NCBI GenBank assembly: GCA_026984915.1
Contig: JALSRG010000113.1
Span: 29,976 to 93,975, forward strand
Reading direction: 5' to 3'
Source: Marinosulfonomonas sp.
GTDB taxonomy: Bacteria > Pseudomonadota > Alphaproteobacteria > Rhodobacterales > Rhodobacteraceae
Length of the DNA: 64,000 bases
Part shown: in pieces, positions 16,949 to 25,069 of the stretch
Layout of the letters: each line of letters starts with the position of its first letter
Position numbering within the stretch: position 1 is the first letter of the stretch
Position numbers and translations under genes: made by a program
Notes under the pieces: generated by a model
Told to the model about the DNA's origin: nothing
Database searches by the model: none
What the model saw: only the letters and a program-made list of their open reading frames with translations

Positions 16949-18088
16949 TCAGGCAAACAGGCCGGGGAAATCTGGCGAGAAGTCTGGAAACAGCTTGTCG
17001 AGCGAGTTGGCATGCATGTGTCTGGTCATGATTTCGGCCAACACGTGCCGGTAGTCGGTGGTGATGGCAAGATCGGCCCCATCGTCCAGCGCGTCGTTTT
17101 TCAGCCCCGGCCATTGACCCAGCATTTGCCCGCCTCTGATGTTGCCGCCCAGAACCATCATGGCGTTGCCATGCCCGTGATCCGTTCCCCCGGATCGGTT
17201 GGCGCGCAAGCGGCGGCCAAATTCGCTCATCATCACCAGGGTTGTCCGGTCGCGCAGGTTGCCAAGGTCGCGCCAGAAAGCCATGACAGCGCTTGAAAGA
17301 TCCCTTGTTTGGCGTGCAAAATCGTCGGTTTGGTCAAAATGTGTATCCCATCCGCCAAAATCCACGGTTGCAACCCGCAATCCCAGGTCAAGCTTGATGG
17401 CCTGCGCCAGTGTCATCAGTGATCGGGCCAGTTCGTTATCTTCCGGATAGGCAATATCTGGCGTATATTGGTCAAGCTCATCGGTTTCCTTGTTCCAAAG
17501 CCGGCTTTCCAGGGCTTCACTCAGGGATATCAGTTTTTCAACCGGGGCTCCCAGAACCGGATGGTTGCCAAAACCGGTTCGAAGCCGCTGGCGCAGCAGG
17601 GGCGATACGTCATACCCCGCAGCCAGGATAAGCTGTTCCATTTCCTCGGCGACAGCAACATTGGCGGCGCCGGCTATGCTTTCCGGTGCTGCGCTGCCCA
17701 CCGCCAGTGCCGGCAAAATCCCCTCGGGGTCATTCATGTCCAGCCAGCGCCCCAACCAGCCGCCAGACGCGCCCGCTTTGGCGGCGCGCTCCATCCGGTC
17801 TTCGGCGTCAAAATGGCTGCGCGTTCCATCCACCAGGCCGGTTGCATGGATCACTGCCAGTTCGTTGGCATCGTAAAGTTCTGACAGTTCCCGGGCCTGC
17901 GCATGAAAGCGAAAATCGACATCCGCCGCCGGGTTGTTCAGGCTGTGGCCAGAATCATCGCCGTCACGCAGAACACGCAAACGCGGTGGGCGGGCCGCGA
18001 TATAGTCGCTGTCACCACTTGGGGCAATCAGGTTCAGCCCATCTGCGCCGCCGCGCAAAAACAAAACAACAAGGATTGGATCAGCCAT
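16949..18088 (-). CDS. DUF1501 family protein (sulfatase-fold relative)
   Basis: A 379-residue DUF1501 protein with the N-terminal strand ILVVLFLRGGADGLNLIAP, the segment THFDAEDRMERA, and near the C-terminus VMMSEFGRRLRANRSGGTDHGHGNAMMVLGG, which resembles metal-binding motifs of the alkaline-phosphatase/sulfatase fold. The biochemical function is unknown. Most DUF1501 proteins carry a twin-arginine signal, but this one starts directly at the first strand. It is encoded 12 bases after a DUF1800 gene that does have a Tat-like signal, and the two families are habitually paired. One may export the other; that is inference. Confidence 0.88.
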   Translation of the reverse strand: MADPILVVLFLRGGADGLNLIAPSGDSDYIAARPPRLRVLRDGDDSGHSLNNPAADVDFRFHAQARELSELYDANELAVIHATGLVDGTRSHFDAEDRMERAAKAGASGGWLGRWLDMNDPEGILPALAVGSAAPESIAGAANVAVAEEMEQLILAAGYDVSPLLRQRLRTGFGNHPVLGAPVEKLISLSEALESRLWNKETDELDQYTPDIAYPEDNELARSLMTLAQAIKLDLGLRVATVDFGGWDTHFDQTDDFARQTRDLSSAVMAFWRDLGNLRDRTTLVMMSEFGRRLRANRSGGTDHGHGNAMMVLGGNIRGGQMLGQWPGLKNDALDDGADLAITTDYRHVLAEIMTRHMHANSLDKLFPDFSPDFPGLFA

Positions 18089-18100
18089 GATGCCCCCTTC

Positions 18101-19759
18101 CTAGCGAAACAAAAATTCGGGGGTGAGGGAAAGCGCCGCAACCATGGCTTCGTTTATCCATTCCACCGAGTCCGGATCCGGGTCGATTTCCTCGTCCGGA
18201 TCGATATCGTAAAGATCGAAAAGGGCTTGCATGTCAGGCGCCGGCAATCCGAACCTGTCCCCCCAGTAATGCGCAAGATCCTGATAGACGGTGACAGTTT
18301 CGGGCAGGCGGCGCAAAACCGGGTCGCTTGCGTCCATCCATTCCGCATGGGCGCCCAAGGCAAGCGAAACCGTACCACTTATCGCATGCGTGTTCGCCCA
18401 GTCGCGGGTCCTGTCCGAATGACCCGTCGGAGGCCGAACCTGATGCTGGGTCCAGCCGGCACGTGCAAGTTCCCAATAGATGGCATCGGATCGTGGTGAA
18501 ACCTGTGCCTCGGTGGCGCGGAACAGGGCAGCTACGAATTCGAAGGGGCGCCGCAGTTTTCCGGCAGGTGTGGCCGTATATTCGCTGTGCAGGACAATGG
18601 CACGGATGGTTTGGGCAATCTGGTCCTCGGCATCCCTGGCATCGTGAAACACTTTGGCGATGGCCCCCAGATAGGTTGAAGACGGCGCCTCAACCCCGAG
18701 TGCACGCAACAGTTTCCCCGAAACGAAATGGGCGGTTCCGGGATGCGCCGCGAGAATGTCCAGAACGGTTTCGCCATCTTTCAACGGGGCGCTGTTGGCT
18801 GGCAGTTCGCGCCCCAGAACGCGCTTCTGATAGGGGTCATGCCAGCTTTCGAAATAGGCGAACCGTCCGGTCTCCGGTGCATAGGTGTTCTCATCCAACT
18901 CGCGCCCGTCGCCAATGCTCCAGCCGGTCAGGGCGCGTGCGACTTCGTAGACGTCCTGCTCGATATAGCCTTCTGCCAGGCCTGCCTTCACCCCGGGGAC
19001 ATCCTTCCAGTTCTGGTATTTGTCGTTGAAATAATTCTCTGCCCCGAGTGTATGCAGTTCCATCAGTTCGCGGGCATAGTTTTCATTGGCGGGGCTGGCG
19101 CGGGATTCGTCATTGTTCAGATAGGCAAGCATCGAAGGGCTTTTTGCGACATGTCCCAGCAAACGGCGAAAATTGCCAAAGGCGTTTTCACGCATGCCCC
19201 TGTCATATTCCGGGAAGAATACCGCAGTCAGTTCGCTTTTCAGGGCATTGACACTGAAATGTTCGTGCCAGAAAGCTGTCATGACCTCGCGCAGTTGTGC
19301 AGTGGCATGGACAGCGCGGACAAGCGAGGCGGCAATCACTTCATTGGCCGGGCGTTCGCGTTCGCTAAAGGCGATCGGCTTGTCAAAATCCAGCAGATAC
19401 AGCAGGTCGGCCGGATCCTTGTCGAGCAGGCTGATCGGCCGGTGTTCGGACAGGGCGGGCCAGGTCTCTCCATCTTCGGTGCGGCCCGCCTCGTACTCGA
19501 TCAGCAATCTGGTGGATCTTATCCGGTCTTCCAGGGCCGGGTCTCTGGCGGGAAGGGAAAGCTGCGTGTTCAGCCAGTTCTCCAGCCCTGCTTCCCTGAA
19601 CTCCGATCGTGATTGCCTGGTGGCACCATAGGTGAGGCGGTTCAGAAAAAATGTGGCCTCATCTTCTGGCGGTGTTTCGGCCTTGACGGATTGTCTGGTG
19701 GCAATTGAAGCCAGGGCAAAACCAACTAACCCCTTGTGAAACTCGCGACGCGTCAGCAT
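18101..19759 (-). CDS. DUF1800 family protein with Tat-type signal
   Basis: A 552-residue DUF1800 protein. The N-terminus MLTRREFHKGLVGFALASIA has a twin-arginine motif (RREFHKG) and a hydrophobic core, so export folded via Tat is likely. Family landmarks are FLNRLTYGATRQSRSEF near residue 40, VMTAFWHEHFSV near 165 and NENYARELMELHTLG near 225. Function is unknown; the family occurs with DUF1501. It is upstream of and cotranscribed with the DUF1501 gene. No promoter could be assigned in the 99 bases before it. Confidence 0.88.
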   Translation of the reverse strand: MLTRREFHKGLVGFALASIATRQSVKAETPPEDEATFFLNRLTYGATRQSRSEFREAGLENWLNTQLSLPARDPALEDRIRSTRLLIEYEAGRTEDGETWPALSEHRPISLLDKDPADLLYLLDFDKPIAFSERERPANEVIAASLVRAVHATAQLREVMTAFWHEHFSVNALKSELTAVFFPEYDRGMRENAFGNFRRLLGHVAKSPSMLAYLNNDESRASPANENYARELMELHTLGAENYFNDKYQNWKDVPGVKAGLAEGYIEQDVYEVARALTGWSIGDGRELDENTYAPETGRFAYFESWHDPYQKRVLGRELPANSAPLKDGETVLDILAAHPGTAHFVSGKLLRALGVEAPSSTYLGAIAKVFHDARDAEDQIAQTIRAIVLHSEYTATPAGKLRRPFEFVAALFRATEAQVSPRSDAIYWELARAGWTQHQVRPPTGHSDRTRDWANTHAISGTVSLALGAHAEWMDASDPVLRRLPETVTVYQDLAHYWGDRFGLPAPDMQALFDLYDIDPDEEIDPDPDSVEWINEAMVAALSLTPEFLFR

Positions 19760-19858
19760 GTAATCTGTACCGAACCTGTTGAAACCACGGTAATGTTAGT
19801 CCTCCGTGTACGGCTCTGGCAAGCCGGATAGATTTGTTATGGCAAGGAACCGCCAGAT

Positions 19859-20905
19859 TCATTCCGGTTCAAAACCATGTATCAGCTGACGCAATCCCAT
19901 CAGCGCCCCGGCAGCCATCGCGGCCAGCGAAACCGGAGCCGACCAGGCGAGGGTTGAGAACCCGGAAACACCCTGACCTATGGTGCAGCCCATCGCCACG
20001 ACTCCGCCGATGCCCATCAGCGCAGCACCGGTCACCTGCCGGCCAAGTTCGCGCGGATCTTCACAGGCTTCCCACTGAAAATCATGCCGGATGGCTGAAC
20101 CGATGAACGCCCCCAGCATGACCCCAAGAACGGATCCGACCGAAAACTCCAGCCCGCCGGCCGATGATGTCATGAGATAGAGCAGGGTGCGCCCGAGCGG
20201 GGCAACAAATGTGTGGCCTTGCACTACCGTCTCGCCAAAGCTTATTTCCCGCAGGTAACTGGTTCCCCAAAAGGCGGAAACAACCGACAGGCCGATCATG
20301 ACAGCCCAGAAAATCCGGCTGGGCTGGGCCCGAAGCCGGGCATCTGCCAGCCCCCAAAGAATGAAAACTGTCGAGATGGACAGTGCAACCACCATGGGGC
20401 TGAGCGGTGTCATCGAGGCAAGATCATAGGCAATACCGCTGGCCCCGTCTGCGTTTTCAACCGGAAAAAGCTTTAGACGTATTCCGGAAAGTGGCCCGTT
20501 CAAGGTGATGAATCCGAAAATGGCCATGACAACGAGCAGAACCAGCGCCCGCAGGTCTCCGCCACCAAAGCGCGTCAGGGCGCTATAGCCGCAGTTCCCC
20601 GCCAGGGCCATTCCATAGCCAAAGACAAGCCCACCAAATATGCTGGCAATCGGGTTCCATTTGATCTGGTGGTAGATTGTTTCGGCTAGGTCAAGACGCC
20701 CTGTCGAGACCAGCATGTGCACGCCGGCAATGGCGACCCCGAGTACAATGCCCCACATGCGCAAGCGGCTCTGATCCTGGCCATATACGGCTGATTCAAG
20801 TGCGCCCAATGTACAAAAATGCGCCAGCCGGCCAGCCAGACCCAGGACAACGCCACCAAAAAGGCCTAGCAAAGCTGCTGCGGCACCATACGGCAGGGTT
20901 TCCAT
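19859..20905 (-). CDS. soxT: YeeE/YedE-type sulfur transporter of the sox locus (SoxT-like)
   Basis: A 348-residue polytopic inner-membrane protein of the YeeE/YedE (sulf_transp) family with about nine to ten spans. Conserved cysteines in membrane-edge motifs are seen as GRLAHFCTLGAL (near residue 30), LAGNCGYSALTRFGGG (near 100) and VAMGCTIGQGVSGFSTLAW (near 315). In this family the cysteines relay thiosulfate or sulfur across the membrane. It follows soxR on the same strand, and soxT is known beside soxRS in other sox clusters. The symbol is assigned from context. Its ribosome-binding site lies inside a perfect palindrome. Confidence 0.75.
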   Translation of the reverse strand: METLPYGAAAALLGLFGGVVLGLAGRLAHFCTLGALESAVYGQDQSRLRMWGIVLGVAIAGVHMLVSTGRLDLAETIYHQIKWNPIASIFGGLVFGYGMALAGNCGYSALTRFGGGDLRALVLLVVMAIFGFITLNGPLSGIRLKLFPVENADGASGIAYDLASMTPLSPMVVALSISTVFILWGLADARLRAQPSRIFWAVMIGLSVVSAFWGTSYLREISFGETVVQGHTFVAPLGRTLLYLMTSSAGGLEFSVGSVLGVMLGAFIGSAIRHDFQWEACEDPRELGRQVTGAALMGIGGVVAMGCTIGQGVSGFSTLAWSAPVSLAAMAAGALMGLRQLIHGFEPE

Positions 20906-20911
20906 CTGATC

Positions 20912-20930
20912 CTCCTGGCCAGGCCAGGAG
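20912..20930. repeat. Perfect 19-base palindrome between soxR and soxT
   Basis: CTCCTGGCC-A-GGCCAGGAG has nine-base arms around one base. On the minus-strand transcript it ends in the AGGAG of the soxT ribosome-binding site. It could be a protein-binding dyad or an RNA element limiting soxT translation; a one-base loop must open further to fold. Confidence 0.6.
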
Positions 20931-20938
20931 CCTGGTTC

Positions 20939-21322
20939 TTATTCCTGTTTCGCGTCCTGGGTGGGGGCGCAGAACATTTCATAGAGCAATTCAATTGTTT
21001 GCCGGGCTTTGCCGCTGGCCAAGGAATAGTAAATGGTTTTTCCCTCGCGTCTATAGGAAACCAGTCCTTCCAGACGCAACCGCGCCAGTTGCTGGCTGAC
21101 CGATGCCTGTCGGGCAGACAATAAATGCTCCAACTCCGTTACAGTTTTCTCTCCGGAACTGAGATGGCACAATATCATCAAACGGCCTTCGTGTCCCAGT
21201 GCTTTCAGGAATGACGAAGCTTCTTGCGCGTGGCCGCCCATATTGTCAGTGTCTACGCTTCCACGGTCTTTGGCAATGCTTGGGGATATCAGGTTCCCCA
21301 GCCCTTTCATGATTGCATCCAT
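20939..21322 (-). CDS. soxR: ArsR-family sulfur-responsive repressor SoxR
   Basis: A 127-residue ArsR-type winged-helix repressor. The core ALGHEGRLMILCHLSSGEKTVTELEHLLSARQASVSQQLARLRLEGLVSYRREGKTIYYSL holds the DNA-recognition helix. One cysteine lies in the ILCHL helix and one in the C-terminal helix (YEMFC), the pair used by BigR/SqrR-type persulfide sensors. SoxR represses the sox operons in Paracoccus until sulfur substrate appears. ATG 21322 is chosen over a far longer frame because GAGG is well placed and the length fits the family. The N-terminal ~35 residues are an extension before the winged helix. Confidence 0.9.
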   Translation of the reverse strand: MDAIMKGLGNLISPSIAKDRGSVDTDNMGGHAQEASSFLKALGHEGRLMILCHLSSGEKTVTELEHLLSARQASVSQQLARLRLEGLVSYRREGKTIYYSLASGKARQTIELLYEMFCAPTQDAKQE

Positions 21323-21338
21323 ATCAGCGTCCTCTTTC

Positions 21339-21833
21339 CTAAAACCCGATTTCGTCTTCAATTGCGTCGATTCCGGCACGTGCGCAGGCATCGTCAAATT
21401 CCGGTTGTGGTGCTCCTGAAACCCCGATTCCACCAACCACACTGCCGGCACTTTCGATCGGCACCCCGCCACCCAATGCAAGTGGCATTGAAAGATCGCG
21501 GATGGCTGAGGCCGGCGTGCCCGGTTGTGTTGCATCGGCCAGCGCCAGTGTCGGCTGGCGAAAGCTGACGGCGGTCCAGGCCTTGCGAAAGGCCGTTTCC
21601 GGCACATTGTTCCCGGCCAGTTGGTCGCGGATAAAAACCTGTGGCAGCCCGAACCGGTCAACAACACTGACACCGACCTGATAGCCTTGCGCCCGGCAGT
21701 TCTCCATGGCCGCGACTGCGGCACGCAATGCAATTTCAGGTTTCAAAACTTTGAACGTCACAAAAGGATCATCTTGTGCAATGGCCGGCGCGGCCATGAG
21801 AATTGCGGCAAGAAAGGCAGGCAAGCGCTTCAT
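21339..21833 (-). CDS. Exported GlcG/HbpS-family (heme-binding-like) protein within the sox locus
   Basis: A 164-residue protein with a Sec signal (MKRLPAFLAAILMAAPAIAQ) and a GlcG/HbpS (formerly DUF336) domain. Landmarks are ALRAAVAAMENCRAQGYQVGVSVVDRFG, FRKAWTAVSF, and the glycine-rich GGGVPIESAGSVVGGIGVSG. Some family members bind heme or act as redox/iron sensors, while others have unknown ligands. It overlaps soxS by four bases and sits 16 bases before soxR, so it is cotranscribed with both. This gene is not part of the usual soxS-soxR pair. A sulfur- or heme-related sensing role is only inference. Confidence 0.8.
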   Translation of the reverse strand: MKRLPAFLAAILMAAPAIAQDDPFVTFKVLKPEIALRAAVAAMENCRAQGYQVGVSVVDRFGLPQVFIRDQLAGNNVPETAFRKAWTAVSFRQPTLALADATQPGTPASAIRDLSMPLALGGGVPIESAGSVVGGIGVSGAPQPEFDDACARAGIDAIEDEIGF

Positions 21834-22216
21834 GCTCCGGGATCCCTGCGTTTTTCGGCGGGAAGTTTCTGGATCATGCTGTCCAGCATCCACCAGAACA
21901 TTTCGTCTCCGCCATAGCCCTCAATGCGGGCGATCTCTGTATTGCCGTCAAGCAGAACGAAGGTCGGCGACAATGTCGGGCGCGAGGTCAGTTGCAGTTC
22001 TTTTGGCAAATGCCCGTCCATATCCAGTATCGACAGCGGGGCGATGCGCCCCTCTGTTGTCTTGGGATAGATCGGCTTGATTTCGGCTTTCCATTTCTGG
22101 CAATAGAAACAACCATGACGGTCGAACATGATCAGCCGCACGTCCGCGACCGATGAGGTTGCCATCAGAAAAAGTCCTGCCAGACCAACCAGCAGCGACT
22201 TGGCAAAAAGAGTCAT
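21830..22216 (-). CDS. soxS: Periplasmic thioredoxin-like SoxS
   Basis: A 128-residue protein with an N-terminal signal/anchor (SLLVGLAGLFLMATSSVA) and a thioredoxin-fold domain whose active site is CFYC in the segment FDRHGCFYCQKW. A cis-proline TSP loop appears later as SRPTLSPTFVLLDG. In Paracoccus, SoxS is needed for full Sox activity and reactivates SoxYZ. ATG 22216 has AAAGGGGCGGG upstream, which excludes a start seven codons earlier. It is the first gene of the minus-strand arm and is divergent from soxV across an 86-base interval containing a dyad. Confidence 0.9.
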   Translation of the reverse strand: MTLFAKSLLVGLAGLFLMATSSVADVRLIMFDRHGCFYCQKWKAEIKPIYPKTTEGRIAPLSILDMDGHLPKELQLTSRPTLSPTFVLLDGNTEIARIEGYGGDEMFWWMLDSMIQKLPAEKRRDPGA

Positions 22217-22232
22217 TGACCCGCCCCTTTCT

Positions 22233-22256
22233 AACATATCAATATTATAATGTGTT
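22233..22256. promoter_or_regulatory. Dyad in the soxS-soxV divergent region, candidate SoxR operator
   Basis: An AT-rich 24-base imperfect palindrome, with outer arms AACA and TGTT and 16 of 24 positions symmetric, lies between the divergent genes. In Paracoccus pantotrophus SoxR binds the corresponding soxS-soxV intergenic region. The exact site here is inferred. Confidence 0.5.
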
Positions 22257-22302
22257 TTGACTGGTGTCGCAAGCTTTGCTGAATGCGACCAAGGGAGGGC
22301 GA

Positions 22303-23040
22303 ATGTTCGATATAACCTATGGCGGTGCGGCGCTGGCTGGCCTGCTGGCCTTTTTTACCCCCTGCATTCTGCCAATGGTACCGTTTTATCTCAGCTATAT
22401 GGCCGGAATATCCATGGCAGAACTGCAAGGTGAGGACCGCATCGCTCCAGGTGCGCAGCGCCGGCTCGTGATTTCGGCTTTTTTGTTCGCGCTGGGCGTC
22501 ACCACCATTTTCACGCTGATGGGTATGGGGGCAACCGCGCTGGGCCAGGGATTTCGCGAATGGATCCCTGTACTCAAATATGTAGCGGCCGGGCTGATCC
22601 TTCTGTTCGGGTTGCATTTTCTGGGGGTGTTGCGAATTCCCCTGCTGATGCGCGAGGCCAGAATTGAAAGCCGACGCGACCCGTCTACGGCCTTTGGGGC
22701 GTATGCCATGGGGCTTGCCTTTGGATTTGGCTGGACGGCCTGTGTCGGCCCGGCACTGGCGACGATCATGATGATGGCAAGCGTCAAGGATACCCTGTGG
22801 CAGGGTGGCTCCCTGTTGCTGGTCTTTGGCCTGGCCATGACCGCGCCTTTCGTTGCCGCGGCCTTTTTTGCAAAACCGTTCCTTCGCTGGGTAAGACAAA
22901 ATCGCAAATACATGGGGCTGGTCGAAAAGGGGATGGGGATAATGCTGATCGTCTTTGCAGTACTGATCGCAACAAATTCGATGGGATACATTGCAAATGC
23001 AATGATTCGCTGGTTCCCGTCTTTTTCGACACTGGGGTGA
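22303..23040 (+). CDS. soxV: CcdA-like thiol reductant transporter SoxV
   Basis: A 245-residue inner-membrane protein of the CcdA/DsbD-beta family with six spans that moves electrons from cytoplasmic thioredoxin to the periplasm. The paired cysteines are in LAFFTPCILPMVPFYLSYMAG (span 1, near residue 20) and FGFGWTACVGPALATI (span 4, near residue 148). It supplies reductant to SoxW and SoxS. ATG 22303 follows the strong SD AAGGGAGGG; the frame extends upstream, but without support. It is followed by soxW, whose possible alternative ATG would overlap the soxV stop. Confidence 0.93.
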   Translation: MFDITYGGAALAGLLAFFTPCILPMVPFYLSYMAGISMAELQGEDRIAPGAQRRLVISAFLFALGVTTIFTLMGMGATALGQGFREWIPVLKYVAAGLILLFGLHFLGVLRIPLLMREARIESRRDPSTAFGAYAMGLAFGFGWTACVGPALATIMMMASVKDTLWQGGSLLLVFGLAMTAPFVAAAFFAKPFLRWVRQNRKYMGLVEKGMGIMLIVFAVLIATNSMGYIANAMIRWFPSFSTLG

Positions 23041-23066
23041 TGATTTCCCGGAAAATGGAGGACACG

Positions 23067-23630
23067 ATGCGTAGAATTTTACCACTGTTTGCGGCTATTC
23101 TGATGATGGCCACACAGGCCCCGGCGGTTGAGTTGGGGGAAGACGGGCTGCACAAACCGGAATGGTTGCACACAACCTTCAAGGACATGCGCGAAGACCT
23201 AGCCGAAGCAGAGTCACAAGGCAAACGGCTGCTGATCATGTATGAGCAGCGCGGATGCATCTACTGCACCAAGATGCACGAAGAAATTTTCCCCGACCCC
23301 GAAATAGATGCGCTGCTGAAAGACCGGTATTTCGTGGTTCAGATGAATTTGTTCGGTGACGAGGAAGTCACTGATTTTGACGGAACAACTCTGCCTGAAA
23401 AGGATATGGCGGTGCGTTGGGGTGTCTTGTTCACACCGACGCTCATGTTCATGCCGGACAGAATGCCCGAAGGCGGCAAAGCCTCGGAGGCGGCCGTTGT
23501 CACCATGCCCGGGGCTTTTGGAAAATTCACAACCAAGGCCCTGCTGACCTGGGTGTTGGACAAGGGCTATGAGGGTGACGAGCATTTTCAGAAATATCTG
23601 GCCCGGATTGTTGCGGCCGAAAAAGGCTGA
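23067..23630 (+). CDS. soxW: Periplasmic thioredoxin SoxW
   Basis: A 187-residue exported thioredoxin. The signal peptide is MRRILPLFAAILMMATQAPA. The active-site pair CIYC occurs in YEQRGCIYCTKMHEEIFPD (near residue 65), and the cis-proline loop in LFTPTLMFMPD. SoxW is the periplasmic electron acceptor of SoxV. ATG 23067 has GGAGG at 23057-23061. An in-frame ATG at 23040 overlapping the soxV stop lacks an SD of its own and would disrupt the signal peptide. The 124-base gap to soxX holds a second dyad and probably the main sox promoter. Confidence 0.92.
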   Translation: MRRILPLFAAILMMATQAPAVELGEDGLHKPEWLHTTFKDMREDLAEAESQGKRLLIMYEQRGCIYCTKMHEEIFPDPEIDALLKDRYFVVQMNLFGDEEVTDFDGTTLPEKDMAVRWGVLFTPTLMFMPDRMPEGGKASEAAVVTMPGAFGKFTTKALLTWVLDKGYEGDEHFQKYLARIVAAEKG

Positions 23631-23688
23631 TGAAACAGTTTGCCGGGTAATAAATGGAAAGTTACATTCACAAAATGATATTTATTGT

Positions 23689-23706
23689 TGCATCTATATG
23701 TATGCA
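23689..23706. promoter_or_regulatory. Dyad in the soxW-soxX interval, candidate second SoxR operator
   Basis: TGCAT at 23689-23693 and ATGCA at 23702-23706 bound an 18-base AT-rich dyad about 50 bases before soxX. The soxW-soxX interval is the second SoxR target known in Paracoccus pantotrophus. The exact site is inferred. Confidence 0.42.
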
Positions 23707-23754
23707 TCGACTAGGCTTGATTCCGGAGGACTGAATCATATGGGAGGAAACGCA

Positions 23755-24225
23755 ATGAAGCGAGCTATGCTAGGCATGGCCATGATAGTCGCAGGCTCAA
23801 TTGCAGCCAGTGCGGCAGAGATTGCACCAGAAAAAGTCGAATTCAAAGACGGTGCGGTCGAAGTGTCCTTAACCGGTGTGGCGGGCGATCCTGCTGCCGG
23901 ACGCAAGGTGATTGGCACGAAAAAACTTGGCAACTGTGTTGCCTGTCACCAGATCACGGAGATGAGCGACGTTCCCTTCCATGGGGAAATCGGCCCGTCT
24001 TTGGACGGTGTTGGAAGTCGTTACTCCGAGGCTGAACTGCGCGGTATCATTGTTGATGCCAAGCACACCTTCGAAGATACGATCATGCCGTCATTCTACA
24101 AGACCGGCCCGTATATCCGGCCCGGTAAAGCATTCACGGGCAAAGCACCTGACGGGCCTCTTCCGCCGCTATTGACGGCGCAGCAGGTCGAAGATGTTGT
24201 CGCCTATCTGATGACGCAGAAATAA
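23755..24225 (+). CDS. soxX: Cytochrome c subunit SoxX of SoxXA
   Basis: A 156-residue periplasmic monoheme cytochrome. The signal peptide is MKRAMLGMAMIVAGSIAASAA. The heme motif CVACH occurs in LGNCVACHQITEM (near residue 63), and methionine is the likely distal ligand in EDTIMPSFYKTG. With SoxA it forms the complex that oxidatively attaches thiosulfate to the SoxY cysteine. GGAGG at 23743-23747 supports ATG 23755 over the ATG five codons earlier. It is the first gene of soxXYZABCD. Confidence 0.95.
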   Translation: MKRAMLGMAMIVAGSIAASAAEIAPEKVEFKDGAVEVSLTGVAGDPAAGRKVIGTKKLGNCVACHQITEMSDVPFHGEIGPSLDGVGSRYSEAELRGIIVDAKHTFEDTIMPSFYKTGPYIRPGKAFTGKAPDGPLPPLLTAQQVEDVVAYLMTQK

Positions 24226-24264
24226 TCCCCCACAGGGTTTCCGATAGATAACAGGAGAAAATGT

Positions 24265-24690
24265 ATGGAACTGACGAGACGCAATGCACTGGCCATGGGT
24301 GCCGGCGCGTTCGCGGCCACGCTTCTGCCGCTTGAAGCTTTTGCGACGCCCGAAGCGACGCAAGAGGCGATTGCCGCGTTTACAGGTGGTGCGGACATCG
24401 GCGAAGGCGGCATTACGCTGACGGCCCCTGAAATTGCGGAAAACGGGAATACCGTCCCGATTTCGGTGGATGCCCCCGGTGCAGTTGAAATCGTTGTGAT
24501 GGCTGAGAAAAACCCCGACCCGGCTGTTGTCACGTTCAAATTCGGTCCGATGTCTGGCGCCCAGGCGGCATCTACCCGGATCCGTTTGGCGGGAACGCAG
24601 GACATTATCGCGGTTGCCAAAATGGCGGATGGCAGTTTTGTCAAAACGTCCAGCACCGTAAAAGTAACAATCGGCGGCTGCGGCGGCTAA
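24265..24690 (+). CDS. soxY: Sulfur carrier subunit SoxY
   Basis: A 141-residue protein. The N-terminus MELTRRNALAMGAGAFAATLL is a twin-arginine signal. The chain ends in the invariant swinging arm GGCGG, whose cysteine (residue 139) carries the sulfur intermediates between SoxXA, SoxB and SoxCD. It is exported with its signal-less partner SoxZ, which is encoded 19 bases downstream. Length and terminus match the family exactly. Confidence 0.97.
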   Translation: MELTRRNALAMGAGAFAATLLPLEAFATPEATQEAIAAFTGGADIGEGGITLTAPEIAENGNTVPISVDAPGAVEIVVMAEKNPDPAVVTFKFGPMSGAQAASTRIRLAGTQDIIAVAKMADGSFVKTSSTVKVTIGGCGG

Positions 24691-24709
24691 TTCAAAGGAG
24701 ACAGGAAAA

Positions 24710-25039
24710 ATGGCATCTGGTGTTAAACCCCGCGTCAAAGTTCCAAAGAAAGCTAAGGCCGGCGATACAATTACGATCAAAACCCTGATCAGCCACAAAA
24801 TGCATTCAGGGCGCCGCAAAGATAAATCCGGAAATCTTATTCCGCGTGATATCATCAACCGCTTCACCTGCGAGTTCAACGGCGAAAGTGTTCTGGAAGT
24901 TCTTCTGGAGCCTTCCGTTTCAACAAACCCGTATTTCGAGTTTGACGCAAAAGTTCCGGAATCCGGCGAGTTCAAATTCACTTGGTACGACGATGACGGG
25001 TCGGTTTATGAAACCGCCAAGAAAATCGAAGTTGCCTGA
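24710..25039 (+). CDS. soxZ: SoxYZ complex subunit SoxZ
   Basis: A 109-residue immunoglobulin-like beta-sandwich protein without signal peptide, expected to be carried through Tat with SoxY. Family landmarks are KPRVKVPKKAKAGDTITIKTLISHKMHSGRRKD near the start and the NPYFEFDAKVPESGEFKFTWYDDDG segment near the end. SD AAAGGAGA precedes the ATG. It stabilises SoxY and contacts the Sox enzymes. Confidence 0.97.
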   Translation: MASGVKPRVKVPKKAKAGDTITIKTLISHKMHSGRRKDKSGNLIPRDIINRFTCEFNGESVLEVLLEPSVSTNPYFEFDAKVPESGEFKFTWYDDDGSVYETAKKIEVA

Positions 25040-25069
25040 GGGTGGAGCTCGCAGAATAGGGAGGATAAA

